NCBI RefSeq assembly: GCF_949628215.1
Contig: NC_134277.1
Span: 89,269,963-89,333,962, forward strand
Reading direction: 5' to 3'
DNA: 64,000 bases
Source: Phalacrocorax aristotelis
Lineage: Eukaryota > Chordata > Aves > Suliformes > Phalacrocoracidae
This document shows, in pieces, positions 1-12,835 of the stretch. Below the pieces are notes generated by a model, which searched no databases, was not told the origin of the DNA, and saw only the letters and a list, made by a program, of their open reading frames with translations. Position numbers and translations under genes: made by a program. Each line of letters starts with the position of its first letter. Within the stretch, counting starts at the first letter, position 1.

Positions 1-589
1 CAGATGGTTACTTTTTCATAGTATGAGGACAAAAAAATCGTTTATGGCTCAGGTTATGTCATCAGAGAGAAATGGAGAGAGAGCAAGCATCAGCTCTAGC
101 TGATACAGTGGTGGTTTTCTGGACTCTTTGCATGTTGCCTTCTCACAGAAAGTTGATGTGGAGAGAGGGGATGTGCTTTTCAGGAGGTTTACACGGACAG
201 AAACAGGGAAAAGCTGAGCTTGGACTATTCATTGTTTAAAGGCTTCCAGTCAGTCTGTTCTTGAAGGAAAGCTTAACTGGAAGTATGCTTAGAACTAAAA
301 TCTTGGGGGGAAAAGTCAAAAAGCGGAGCAAGGGATTACTGGGAAAGCAGGCAGAGAACAGAAGAGCAAGGAGAAAGAAGCTATCACATGCCACTTTAGG
401 GAGTTCATTGGATTTGGAAAATACAGTGCAGTCCTAAATCAGTCTTCATGAAAACACACAAGAAGCTGACAAGATTTTATTCCTTGACTTTTCATTCCTT
501 TGAAAATAACTTTTCATTTCTTTGAAAGGTCTTTACTGAGGTGCATGGCATGAGAATTGGAGACAGTGCTTATTAAATGAAATGGGACT
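1..589. other. Unassigned AT-rich DNA
   Basis: No exon, RNA gene or recognisable repeat could be supported here. The reading frames are short and unremarkable. It may be intron of the minus-strand gene suggested by the CpG-island promoter near 40,130, but nothing in this stretch itself shows that. Confidence 0.5.
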
Positions 590-599
590 CTCTGACCAG

Positions 600-792
600 A
601 TAAAAGGTGGTGCTGTGTTTTTTCTTTTGTGAGGATTGTTGGATACAGAAACAGGTTGTGCAGAGGGGCTGTGGAGTCTATGATCCTGGAGGTTTTCAAA
701 GCCTTAAATACCTGATGTGAATTCAATATTAACCTTGTTTTGTGGAGAAGGCTGGACCTCCTGAGGTCTCTTCCAATTGGATGATTCTGTGA
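600..792 (+). mobile_element. CR1 LINE 3'-end fragment, diverged
   Basis: The stretch follows the order of the avian CR1 3' region: an 'aacaggttgtgcagagg' block at about 648, 'ggaggttttcaa' near 690, then 'ggacctcctgaggtctc' and a degenerate terminal 'gattctgtgag'. Only the last 200 bp or so of a 5'-truncated copy is present, and it is well diverged. The left boundary is approximate. An internal segment around 705-745 aligns poorly, so a small insertion or heavy decay is likely. Confidence 0.75.
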
Positions 793-2639
793 GTCTGTTT
801 GTTACAACTCTGTTCTTTTTATCATCGAGGAAAAGAATAGCAGGTAGTGTCTTGTGGTTGTGTCCACACTGAACCTTGTATTTGCACTTTTAAATATTAC
901 CAAAATCAAACAAAAAAAAAGAAGGAAAAAATGAGTACATTCCTTTTTCCACTAGTTCTGATCATTGTTGGTTCTCATATGTAAAATAAAGGTGCAGAAT
1001 TAAAGAGTGTTTATTGCTTAGGGTTGTTTTAGCCAGATCCTAAACCCACTGCAGTCTAGAGAAGTTTTTCTTTGGATAGCTTCTCTGTAAAGGCCTATTA
1101 CAACAGCCTAGCAAAATCAAAGGACACCAATTATTGGAAACTTTAATAGCCGATTTGTGGCAGAGCTGGTTACGCATCTGGCTGGCAGTGCCACTGCTGG
1201 GGAGAGCTGTCCCATCTGTCCAATTAATCTTCTCTTTCATGAGAGATCAACAATGCTGTGACACAGTACAGAACCTGGCAGGCACAAATGCAGTTGAGAA
1301 GCTGTTAAGGGTGATAATAGTGTAGATTATCTTGTCATAGCTATCTGATTATGTAGAATATTCCAGATATGGTGGCCCTGATTTAAGAGGACACTTTGGT
1401 AGTGCATATCCCTGGTAACCATTGGCTGGTGGCATGTCCATGGAAAAACAAGCAGAAGATAATATTAAAATCTCCTACAAAAACCTTGGAAAAGGGATTA
1501 ATGGAAAATAATGTATGTGTTCCTTGCTGTGTCATGTGTAAGGATCTAGACTGAATAAGGACTCTGAGACTGTCACATGTAAAATGTCTCAGCTGGTAAA
1601 ACCTGAAGCTGATTTTTCTGAAGAGCTGAGTAATTCACTAAGTGCTTTCCATTTCCAAGGTGTGTTAGTGAAATCACATACTGTCTGGCATTAGTTCTCA
1701 GTGCATTAAAAGTTTCTGTTCTCTATGGCAGGTTAACATACATGAACAACTGAGCTGAGAAAGAAGGGTAAGTGTAGGTCCCTAGTGGTTCCATAAATTT
1801 TATTACAGATACAGTGTCTAGACAGTTTACTGATGAACATTTTGCACCAGTACTGCTTAATTGCATGATGGATTTTGTTGAGGGCTGGTCCAGAAATGCC
1901 CCCATATTTGTCCTGGGACAGTTTCAAAAGTTTTTCCTTCCCATCAATTTCTTGAAAAAGTATCTCCGCAGTTTGTAGCTGCTCTTTTGTCCGTTTACCT
2001 TTCCCTCACCTTTACTTCCCTCACTAAAGCCACTACTTTGCATTTATTGCTGTTAGTGGAATCATCATTGTGTTTTTCAGCTGAAACCTAGAGGATTTCT
2101 TACCAAAAATCCTATTTTTCTTCTAGAAAAGGTTTTGATGAAAAAGCATTTATCAGCTTCAATTTTTATGTTTCTTTAAAGCATCCAGTATTGATTGGCT
2201 ACTGGTGCATGCATCATGCCTTGCTCTGTAGAAGACTATCTATAGGCAAAACCTACGTTACTTCATATTGGAAAGGTTGTCTAACACCACTCAATTTCAG
2301 ATGAAACTTTTACGATTCCTTTTTGGAAATAAAAGCAGAGTTTGATTATGGGTCAGAGGTAGAAAGCAAGAATGGCAGGCTCAGACAGCAGTCTTTTTAT
2401 CACAGAAGAGGATAAGTTGTCTTCAGTCGTACTACAAATATAGTTATTTCTCCTTTCCTCACTAAAATATTGCTACTAAGTCCAGAATCACTCTATCTGA
2501 CATCCAAAACTCCATCCACTGTATAGAAGGTCCTTTGCCAGTGATGCTTTCTGCTTTGATAGGGTGGAGGTTACATAGAGATGAGAGTACATGGAATGAT
2601 TATCAAAAAGAAATCTGCAAGCAGTTCCACATTTCTCAC
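793..2639. other. Unassigned non-coding stretch
   Basis: AT-rich DNA without a supportable exon or repeat boundary. All open frames are below about 70 codons and lack convincing splice context. Confidence 0.45.
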
Positions 2640-2774
2640 CATTCTTTTTTGATATGTAGTTGCAATGACAGATGCTGATCTAGCTTTTGACACAACATCT
2701 AGTTTGCTGCTAGGTTTGAATGTTGTGGGTTTCTTAATATGTGGTGGTGGTGGTTCCCTAATTACATATAGTTT
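2640..2774 (-). CDS. Candidate internal coding exon, minus strand, product unknown
   Basis: On the minus strand a 135-nt block (45 codons, phase 0 at both ends) is open and compositionally protein-like. It begins KLYVIRE, then a PPPPH run, then a Lys/Ser-rich stretch (KPTTFKPSSKLD, ARSASV) and ends TYQKRM. It is followed directly by a good splice donor (ATG|GTGAGA, intron starting at 2,639). The upstream acceptor is only moderate: a ttcccttttgcc pyrimidine tract, then AAAAG. The frame stays open upstream to 2,876, so the 5' edge is uncertain and an acceptor after 'gttcag' near 2,806 is an alternative. I did not recognise the protein. It could belong to the minus-strand gene that starts near 40,130, which would imply a very large intron. 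It could also be a chance ORF; the proline run comes from a (CCA)n-like tract. Confidence 0.33.
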
Positions 2775-5115
2775 CTTTTGGCAAAAGGGAACACTTGAAC
2801 TAGGCTGAACTTTGGGATGTGTCAAAATGTAAAGCCTGTGGGGCCTTTTCCATGTTTGTGTTGTTTTTGCAAACATGCGCAGTGCCAGCTCTGCAAAATG
2901 TCCCCTTCTGCCTGAGGCTGAGCAGGAAACTGCACCCCGTCTTCCTACGCTTGGCTATGCTAATCCATGTTTGTGATTGCCAAGTGTGATTACCGCAACA
3001 CATTGCACTGAAAAATCAAATCACTGGCCAGGTCAATAGACCTAAAGGGAGAAACAGAAGTTTCCAGAGAGGGCTCTGGGCTTACTGGAATGCGCACTAA
3101 GAATGCTAGGTCCAATGTTAACAAGAGACACATCTACTCCATAGCAGCTTCCTGGCTTTTGCGTGAGCAGTGTTCCACAAATCTAAAAGAAACACTAAAA
3201 CAAAAACCAAACCAAAAGACACTAGTTCTGTTAAATAGATTGTGAGATATCACAAATTAGAAGAGAAGTGTTGGGTATTTCCATGCTCTGTAAAACCCCG
3301 TGGCCTTCACTTCCTTTGCTTTGTAGTTCTGCTACTCATGGACGCCTGTGGATAGTCTTCCTATGCTGATAACTTTCCCTGGTCCTTTCTGCTCTGTAAA
3401 ACTGGGCCATGTCGTTTCTTGGCTGGTGGATTCACCAGCTGAACAGCGTAGGTGAAACCCGGAGGTGTTGATGTCTTTTTAGTTCCTTACCTTTTACACA
3501 TAATGTGGTTTCTTCCTGACTCGCCCTGTGCAGTCAGTGCCCAGCCATTCTTCTTAGGCAACAGTTAGCCATTATGTTAGGCAACGGTAAGCCGTGCCCC
3601 GCTGCGCAGCACTAAGCTTTAGAGTCATGCTTTGGTAAGCTTGATATTAGTAGCTATCTGAAGTTTTCTTTATTAGCAGAATAATATATATCCTGGAGTG
3701 TCTTGTTGCTGTCAGTGAATGGATTAATTATTTTTACATATAGCTATATCCTGACAGAGAATCTACTTCCTCTAAAAATGTTTGTGTGAAAGGGCATGCA
3801 AATAATCGTCCCAGTGTGAAATAAAGAACACCGAGAAACAGTTAAAATCTTTTCTTGACCATTTGAAATTCTGCATGTCACCATTTTGTTTGTGACCCTT
3901 GCTCTTCTTTTTCTTTTACGTTCTGTGAATGATTTGTATTTTTCCTTCGCTGCTGCCAAGAACTCAGTTAGTGCCAGTTCCTAAACTAACAGCCAGTTTC
4001 AACTTGCTTTTTCTCATATATAAAATAAACCTTAACTATTGAATATCCCTGTTTAGTTTCTCACTGTAGAAAGGGGGTTAAAAATAGCTAAACAGGGCTC
4101 ATGCAGCTACTAAGGAAACAGGTTGGGACATTGAGACTGTAGTCTGTTTAAATTGCTACTTTTTCATATTCTAACCTCTACTTATCCACTCCTTGCCTTC
4201 ATCTCCAGAATATCTTTATTTTTTGTCCTTTAAGCTTTCACTTTCCTTCACAATCAGCTATGGAAAGGGAGTGTGCATAGAGGTGTTTTACACTGGCATG
4301 GTGTATTTGTTTGTGGCACATGATATTAAGTGTATTAAAATGTGCCATCCACTTAGTAATATTGTGGTTTTGAAAAGTTAGTGTCCCAGGAGCAACTGCT
4401 GAAAAAAAATGACACTATTTGGCTGAGAACCAGGCTTGTATTGTGTAAGAATTAGGCAGTCAGTTCTCCCGGAGGTTATTAATTTTGCCTGTGTACATTG
4501 AGGCACTTCATGTTTTTTAACCTAAGGTCTATTTCACTTGGAAAATCTTAGAACTTGAAAAGCAAAATAGAAGGTCACATCCTTTAAAACTCAAAATTAC
4601 CCCATGACAATCAAATATGAAGAAATATATTAAGTAAAAAGCATCAAAATATAGTTCATTTTCAGTTTGATTCCTGCCCAGCAATAGTTTTTTGTTTTCT
4701 TCAGCAGACAACTTGAAAGATAATCGCTTTGCCTTTCTATCAAACAATTGCTATGGAAGTATGTTTCAATAAATTATTATTTCCACTGGAACTGAAAAAT
4801 AAACTAAATACCAATGTGATTCTCTTCTGCCTCGGGGTTGTCCTTCAAATATTTTACCATTTTTCCCCATGATTACTCATTGCGGATGACTGGAAACGGG
4901 TATATTATTTAATCAAAGTAATAGCAGTAGCTCCTATCACACTGTTTGAACATTCAGTTAAAAGCTTTGTGCTATGTCTACAGTTTACATGTGCACACAA
5001 CTCCAGAGACCTGAGTTATTTGACTGATGCCTGAGGCCTGGTATCCTAGGAAGCTAGACATAGGAAGAAGGCAGAACTGGAACCCAAGAGACGATTTAAA
5101 ATTTTTCTCTTTCAG

Positions 5116-5205
5116 GTTTGGGGTTTGGTTTTTGGTTTTTGTTGGGGTTGGGGGTTTTTTTTTGTTGTTTTTTTTGTTTGGTTGGTTGGTTGGTTTTTTT
5201 TTTTC
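5116..5205. repeat. T/G-rich low-complexity tract
   Basis: A roughly 90-bp stretch on the plus strand consists almost wholly of T and G, with gggtttgg and repeated ggtt units merging into T runs. It creates a false Lys/Pro-rich ORF on the minus strand. It is simple-sequence DNA, possibly the decayed tail of an old retroposon, though no element body was seen beside it. Confidence 0.8.
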
Positions 5206-8200
5206 ATTGTAAGAAATACTGCTTAACTCCTTTAGGTCATATTTCCTTTTAAAAAGAAGTTTATGGGTTGTAAATGTTCTAGTCGTCTTGCCTTGAGACA
5301 GGCCACAAGATTTCTTATTCCCACATTCAAGCAAGGACATGTAAAATGAATACAAATCCTGTAGCTGTGTGTGAATGCCAATGCTATAGACAGCAGTATG
5401 ATGGTAATTTGTGTGAACTTGTGTGAATCAGCTGTGAACTTGCCAGCTCAGGTGCTTCCAGCTGTGCTGCTGCTGTAGCACAAAGTGCAGTGCAAACTGC
5501 AAATTCTCCAAATCTCGGTAAATACTTATGACTAAACTGCATCCATGCCTTGGTGCTGTGGCTGCGGGGCTAACACCACCCAGTGCAGACATTGCAAAAC
5601 TAGTGTTCCAGTTCCTACATTAGGTGCAGTCATATCTTTTATTACTGCATAGACATACTCTAAGGCATTGCACCCTACGTGTAGTCTGTACAAGCTAAAA
5701 CAGAGAATATCGAACTAAGCATTCATTATGTCTGTTAGTTTGGTTTTGCTTTTACTTGTGTTTTAGACATTTAATTCCATATAAAATAAGCTGCTGTGGC
5801 AGGTTGTCTCTGTTTTACAAGGGTAACGTTAAAAATAACCACCATGAGATAACTGAAATGAGATCCCTTTGAACATGAAAAATAAAGACGTGTTTATTAA
5901 GAGTCTGGATCCACTTATTCCTCTAAAATCTGTGGTGCCTTGTGCACCGTGCTACTCTCCTATTCCCATCAGTGCTGAAGGTCCAGATAGTCACATAGGG
6001 AAAGGATGTACTATTTTTGTAACATATATTTTCCTTCTGCCTTTGACAACTTAGTTTTTTTTCAATACCTGTTATTAAAACAAAAATCTAGGGAAGATTG
6101 AGATGATTCAGTTGAAGTTCTTTCCTGCTGAACTTTACTTGCTGGAGATGACTATTTTATCCTGGGTTCTGTAAAACATGTATTTTCAAATGTCACTGAT
6201 AAAATGACATATTTCTGTTCTGCCAAAGCTTTTATTGTAGTTAGGCTTGCTTATTAGATCATTTTTTCTATTTGACCTTCAGTATATAGATTGCAGGCAA
6301 TGCAGAGTAAAAGGAAAGACCTCTTCTATCCCTATCCATCCTGCATCTTTCTCGAAGAGAGGAAAACAGATTGATCTCAATTGTTATATTTTTGTTAACT
6401 CTGATAAAGTCCGATATGCAGGCTGTGTTCATTCATGCTCTGTGAAAGAAACAAGTTTTCCTCATTGATCCCTTTATCTGACTGTAAGGCACTAAAGAAA
6501 ATATTTCATTGCGCAGCTACCTGACCATTGTAATTTAGATTCGGAGTGCACCTAATATTTTATGTTATTCACCATGTCACCTTGAAATAACACTGCAGAC
6601 CCAGCGTTATCAAACACTCTCTTTTAAAAGATTTGCATGGTTCTGACAGAGGTTTTTCTCCACATTTCACATGTTCCCGCTGCATGTCCTTTCTGTGATG
6701 TTCCTTTCTATGCCCCCTTTCATGTTCATTTTCTAGCTCTGTGCAGATAGTGTTTACTATGTTCAGTTAACTTTGCATGGTGATTCAGTGGAATCCTGTA
6801 TTAATGAAATGCTCTAGACACACTAAAGTTACCTAATATTTCTGTAGCAGCACCAAAATAACAAGATGCAATGCATGTGATGTGGCTTATGACAAGGAGT
6901 TCTCATGCTCTTACTCTCTTTGGATTGGTTTTTCTGTCCCCCTTGCACCACGGTGCCATCTGTTATGCCTTATTAAAATTTAGTTCCTATAGATGCTACA
7001 TTACTAACAACTCCTTCAGATAGTCTACTGTTGTTGTCATACCATCTTTTTCTTTCCAGATATTTCAGCTCTTGCTCCCTAATATTTCATAGTGCTTTTC
7101 TGTGAACTTTCTTTGTGTCCTTCAGTATTTCAGTTTTCAGCAAAACAGTCATTGACTATCTTCACTCTATTCTTGATAAGAGAATATCTTTTGTTATAAT
7201 CTAGCATGGACCTTTCTCTTGGCTGACTGAAGGTCATTCCCCTGAAAAATGTTCTGCAGTGTAAAGACTCCAGCTGTCCCCTTTCTAATTCTAAGACTGA
7301 GATAGTTAAAGTGTCTTCACCCACCAATTACAAACCTCATTTCAGACTGAACTGTATGTGCTGGGTCAGAAGATGTATATCAGGAGTGTCTGTGCATCTA
7401 CGTTTGTACATAATTAATGCAGGGACTGCACTGCTCCTAAGAACTGACCTCAGGAAATGCTTAGTGGGAAGAAAAATCAAAATAGTATTAATGTCATCTC
7501 CATTTAAATGGTAAGTAAATGTACTCATAGATTCCTCCTTGCACAACCTTAGTCTGGCAGCCGAGGAAGGGGACAAACAAAGGAGAGAAGTAGCACCTCA
7601 TGTGCACCAGGCTCAGGCAGGTAGCTGGGGGATGAAAGAGTAAGAGGTGGAAAGCTGCTGCACCATGCCAAACATTTATTTTTCTTTCCTCAATACATCC
7701 TCTATGCCGGTCAGTTTGAGCAAAATTAAAATCTAGATTACTGATTCAGAATTGGTGAGGAGCACACCAGTGGCTGGTGCTAGCAGAAAGGATGAACACA
7801 GAGCAGAACACAGTCCAAGGCCAGTAATGTCCACCGGGATACTCCTGAAGTCAACAGCTAAGGATGAGGTTTAGTAGCCCACAGGAGAGTGAGGAGACAC
7901 CAGTATCAATCCAGGGGAAGAAAAAGAAGGGTGAAGTGACAAAGATGATGTCAAAAAAAGTAGCATCTAGTCCCTGCTACGGATTTATGGAAATAAGACT
8001 GTTTTCAGGGCCAGGGCCCAGTTTTGAATACAGCCTTAGTCCAGCTGCTTAATAACAAGAAATGGGGAGCCATATCTGAATACAAATAGAAAAGGCATGA
8101 AAATAGCTATTAAGGGGTCATAACTTGGCTAGTTGTAATTCTGTCAAAGAGATTTCCCTGGCACATTAATGGAGCTCTTGCTAATATGCCCACCCAGTCC

Positions 8201-9599
8201 AACCATCTGTTCTCTGCTGAATTAACATTGATGCACACCGCTACAATGAGAGGGAAACCTGCCTGAGGCCACTCCACAGCAACCTTTCTTATGTGCAGGG
8301 TGTATTACATCTGCGAGTGTTTGTAAGTGGTTTGGGGGAGCACCCATTTTTCCACCTTCAGACCATTGGAATTTCTCACAGTGTCTTTGGAGTCCTTTTA
8401 TTATTCTTATTCATCCAGGACAGGGTGAATGAGGTGGCAGATGGCACGTCCCTGTTTGTTGTCTCTTGTGATCACTCTGCTAGCCATTGGTCAATGCTGT
8501 TTGCTCACCAATCTCTGGTTTTCCATTTGACTATCGGTGTTGTTACTCCCCATGTGGCTGGCCTTTGGTCAGCTCCTCATTTCTTTCTACACAGATACTT
8601 TCCATGCCTGTGTTGGAAAATGGCACTGATGCTGCTATAAATGCATCTGCTAAGATATGGAGCCTTGCTACAATCTCTTGCTACACTGACATTTTACTTC
8701 TGCAGACTTTGGCCCATCCCCTTTGAAAAAAAATAAAGATATTGAGAGACTCGCCCTAAGTCCCCAGTGACCTTTTGTGTGCTCCCAAAATATCCTGTCA
8801 TTTCACACAATAATGACACAGAACCAAACCCCTCCTCATGCAATTTATTGATACGTTTTGTCCTCATAAAGTTCACATAAAGAGGCTGTTCAGGATATGG
8901 CAGGTCATTCTCTTAAAGACTTTTCATTCCTCCACATAATTCAACTCAACCAGAGAATTGCTACCACCCTGGGTTCCTTTCTCTGTCATGACAATGGTGT
9001 CCTTCATATTAGTTTCAAGCAATATAAATAGGCAAACTGACAGGAGGTTGACAAATCCAGCCTTTTCAAATCTCTGAACTAGAAAATGAGAACAACATTT
9101 CCGATTTGATTTTGTTCATTCTTTTAAAAATATGTCTACAAGTGATTCCATCACAACACACAAACTGGAATTATCTGCAAACAATGGCACATAGTCACAG
9201 TACACATATGCATTCGATGGATGTGGTTTGATTTTTAAACCGCAGTGAAATACACTAAAACACCTTTGAAGAAACTTAGTTCAGTGCTTTCACAGTTGTT
9301 GATTTTGACAGCCTGCTCCAGCAAGTCAGATTTTAAAAGTCAAATCTCTCAATTGTGGTTTTTTTTTTTAATTATGTTTAGTAGTATACATTCAAAGAAG
9401 CTTTTTAACAACCTTATGGCAGCTGAGGGAATGAGAATGGAGAGGGAGAATCTGAAGAGGAGCCTGGAGCTGCTGCTGGGAGGAGGTGGTCAGGTCTTCT
9501 GACCTGTGGCCACTTTTCAGGAGAGTGCTGTGTGTTCTTCTGAGTGTCTGCCTCATTAATGATTTTTATGACGTGTTTTCTTCCTAACCTGTTACTCCT

Positions 9600-10020
9600 C
9601 CTCCACTAAGCATGCAAACAAAGCCCCCATTTATGATAGTAAGAATAAAATTGAATCCTGCATTAATTGATGAAATTCAGTTTGATGTTGTTTGGGATAG
9701 TTTCTTGATAGCTTTGGTTGAAAGTTCCTTTTTTCCCTCCAGGAGGATATATTGCACCTTTCACTGTTACCACCAGAATAATATAATTAGCTATTTAATC
9801 CTTTTGTGGGAAAAATTGCTCTTCAAACAATTCGTCATTCACATCTGTGAATGCCAGTGAAATAAATAGAATGAAATGGACTTGGGAATGTCAACTTGCT
9901 CTCATTATGTGCTGCCGGTAATGAAACACATCATGATTTATTTTGATGTGGCAAATTAGAAATGAAAAACAGATTAAAATGACAAACGTAATTATGAACT
10001 ATTTCATTGAGAGAGACTCT
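9600..10020. promoter_or_regulatory. Candidate conserved non-coding element (composition only)
   Basis: The block is dense in TAATTA/ATTA-type homeodomain cores, with cattaatt near 9,660, ataattagc near 9,784 and cgtaattatg near 9,987. It also has octamer-like and ATTTAT motifs and an absence of repeats. That texture is common in vertebrate developmental enhancers. There is no alignment behind this call, so it is a suggestion based on motif density alone. Confidence 0.2.
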
Positions 10021-12018
10021 CCCTCTTCCTTTCACTAGCTTTTAGGAGAAAACCTCCACACACTCAAAAACCTGGAGACTGCAGAATTTGGAAATATAAA
10101 AAAGGACATATTTTGATTGAATATATTTCAAATTTTCATGACAGAGAGATTATAGATCCATTAAAAAAAAAACTACTTTGCACCTACATCTCACTATGTA
10201 GGTTACCAAAACCTACATGGCTGCAACATTAACTCTGAAGGTGCCTTAAATGCAGAGGTACTTACATGTCTGGTCTTAGCTATTTTTTTGAATACCAACA
10301 CTTATGTGTGTTAACAGTGCTGTATTATATTATATTTCTAAGACCTAACAGTACCTGCAGGCAGACATTGTTTTGCTGACTGTTCAGAGAGCCTGTTCCA
10401 GCAGGTCATTAGCAAACATACTTGGTTGATCACATAAAATGCTGCTGGCAAAGGAGAAGGCAAAGAAAGTATCCTCTATTTTAAATAGTAAGACAGTATT
10501 TGGAGAGGTGATCTGCTGTGTTGGAAACCCTTTCCCTCTTCACCCTCTGTAGAGATTTAAACCCACATCTCCCATAAGTGCTCCAGCTACTGAGTTCTAG
10601 TGATCAGAGTTGTCCTAGCTGGGCTTTGCAAGGAGCCATGGTACCACCAGTCACTGTTTCCTCCCCCTGTGCTTTAGAGGAGATGGTTAGGAACTGAGCT
10701 CTTGAAAAAATAAGGTATCCTCAGTAAATGTAAGTCCTTTCTTATTTTCAGGAATTAGATACCAAAGTCTCTGAAAGAGGGCATGCAAAAACTTTACATG
10801 TTTGCTGATTTAACTGTCTCTGCTTTCTGTGGACCATTTCTCTCTAGTCCCTCTTTTGCAGCATGGCTGCAGGCTCTACTAGACAGGAAGGTACCTGCGT
10901 GCCAGAAAGTGTTATGTTCAGTATGAAAGTAATTTTCTGTCTAAATTTTAGTCTTCATCATTGAGCAGTTACAGCTGACACCCCTGAAAGTTCTTCCCTT
11001 TTGAGGACCTCTACCACGTCTCTCTTGAACAAATTTTAAATATGCCCATTTTGTGTTATATTCACCCATTTAAGAGAGATAAGAGGTCTTGCTATAACAT
11101 TCAGAAAGCCTTCAGGCTTAGCAGCACTTACATCTGGCAAACACAAGACAGTTTGTATGTCCTGGGATATAAACTGCCGTGAAACCTCAAGGGCTTAGAA
11201 CAGGGCCTGGCAAGATGTACTAGAGCATTTGAACTGAAGAAGATTAGATCATTCCGTCTGACAGGAATACGGGTACTTTGTTGTAACCAACCCCAACAGG
11301 TGGTATCATATTAGTGGCAGATAACTGAAATGTATTAAAATATTGTTGAAATAAAAATGTGTCAGAAATGAACACTGAAATGAATATAAGAGGTACTGTA
11401 CATGGGAATTCTGATAAATTTCTGATGGATCATCTGTAATTACTCAGGTGCAGCTTTCAATTGCTGTTTGCAGAAAGTTCATTTTGACCATTACTCCTGT
11501 TTTCTGCTCCTGCAATGCACCCTTTGTTACATTTTCTTTCTTACGATTAGGGCCTGTAGTGTGTCTGTTGATAGTTCTCTTACTGTATTTCATATATAGA
11601 GTCATTCCCTCAGTAATTTCAATTGACTTTGAGTTTTTCAGGTGCTCTTCTAACGTGACAGAAAAACAAATACTGTAATTTCTCAGTTTTTTCCAATTCT
11701 TGTTCCACTCATATGACGAGGATAGAAAGCAGCAAGGCTTCCGCAGTGTGAACACGTGTTCATTAAATTACATTACACTTATAAGTTATATTTCCTCTTT
11801 CAGTAGTACTGCATGAATGATTGTGATTGTGGGATCAAAGGCTCAAAGCTTTGTATTTGGAAACCAAGATTACGTTTCTTTCCAAGAATACCATAAAAAT
11901 CTAAATATAAGATTCAGTGGCTGATGGATAAATGATTTCTAACTGCACGGATTTAATGTGAGGTGTTCTTTAAACCAGGCAGAAATTATATTAATTTGCT
12001 GTGCAAGAATCTGGGTAT

Positions 12019-12023
12019 AAGTG
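12019..12023. other. Target-site duplication, left copy (aagtg)
   Basis: The pentamer aagtg directly precedes the terminal TGTGATGG of the LTR and is repeated exactly at 13,228-13,232, just after the other LTR end. A 5-bp duplication is the size known for ERVL-class integrations. Confidence 0.85.
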
Positions 12024-12206
12024 TGTGATGGGTTGATCCTGGTTGGATGCCAAGTGCCCACCAAAGCCGCACTATTACTCCCTTCCTCAACTGGACAGGG
12101 GAGAAAATATAATGAAAGGCTCATGGGTCAAGATAAGGACAGGGAGAGATCACTCACCAATTACCATCACGGGCAAAACAAACTTGACTTGGGGAAATCA
12201 GTTTAA

Positions 12207-12212
12207 TTTATT
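12207..12212 (-). promoter_or_regulatory. LTR polyadenylation signal AATAAA (minus strand)
   Basis: Plus-strand TTTATT gives AATAAA on the LTR sense strand, in the expected position upstream of the LTR 3' end. Whether it is used is unknown. Confidence 0.55.
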
Positions 12213-12434
12213 GCCAATCAAACCAGTGTAGGGGAATGAGAAATAAAAACTAAATCTTAGAACACCTTCCCACTACCCCTCTCTTCTTTCTGGGATCATC
12301 TTTGCTCCTGATTTCTCTACCTCCTCCTCTTCAGCAGCACAGAGGGATGGGGAATGGGGTTGGGGTCAGTTCATCACACATATCTCTGCCACCCCTTCCT
12401 CCTGAAGGGGAGGACTCCTCACACTCTTCCCCTG

Positions 12435-12760
12435 CTCCAGCGTGGGGTACCTCCCACGGGATACAGTCCTCCATGAACTTCTCCAGTGTGAGTCCTTCCC
12501 ACAGGCTGCAGTTCTTCACAAACTGCTCCAGAGTGGGTCCCTTCCATGGGGTGCCGTCCTTCAGGAACAGACTGCTCCAGTGTGGGTCCCCCACAGGGTC
12601 ACAAGTCCTGCCAGCAAACCTGCTCCAGTGTGGGCTCCTCTCTCCGCAGGTCCACAGGTCCTGCCAGGAGCCTGCTCCAGCACAGGCTTCCCACAGGATC
12701 ACGGCTTCCCACAGGATCACATATTCCTTTGGGCACATCCACCTGCTCCTGTGTGGGGTC
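12435..12760 (-). repeat. Divergent ~45-51-bp tandem units inside the LTR
   Basis: The motif ctccag(t/c/a)gtgggt recurs at about 12,435, 12,481, 12,526, 12,575, 12,624, 12,675 and (as ctcctgtgtgg) 12,746. Each copy is followed by a ccc-acggg-like segment, so this part of the LTR is built from about seven diverged units. Confidence 0.8.
12685..12720. repeat. Perfect 18-bp tandem duplication in the LTR
   Basis: The unit ggcttcccacaggatcac occurs twice head to tail with no mismatch (12,685-12,702 and 12,703-12,720). Perfect identity inside an otherwise diverged LTR suggests a recent slippage event in this copy or its close progenitor. Confidence 0.9.
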
Positions 12761-12769
12761 CTCCATGGG

Positions 12770-12835
12770 CTATGGGTGGATATCTGCTTATATGGATACC
12801 TCTATGGCTTATATGGCTTATACGGATATATCTAG
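12770..12835. repeat. Short tatgg-cttata tandem expansion in the LTR
   Basis: Alternating tatggata, tatggctta and tacggatata units form a small AT-rich expansion that interrupts the GC-rich LTR. It looks copy-specific. Confidence 0.6.

Larger units (their letters stand above)
2775..12018. other. Long non-coding stretch, probably intronic or intergenic
   Basis: More than 9 kb without a supportable gene. It includes a T/G-rich low-complexity tract (5,116-5,205) and an AT-rich block with homeodomain-type cores (about 9,600-10,020), listed separately. Open frames up to 115 codons (for example plus strand 8,293-8,640) lack splice context, domain signatures or codon bias that would distinguish them from chance. 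Confidence 0.5.

Noticed and set aside
8293-8640. 115-codon plus-strand frame
   Set aside because: No domain or splice context, and an overlapping 79-codon frame shows similar chance openness.
11160-11330. Segment around 'aacagggcctggcaagatgt' that looked like part of an old retroelement
   Set aside because: I could not place it in any family or find ends.
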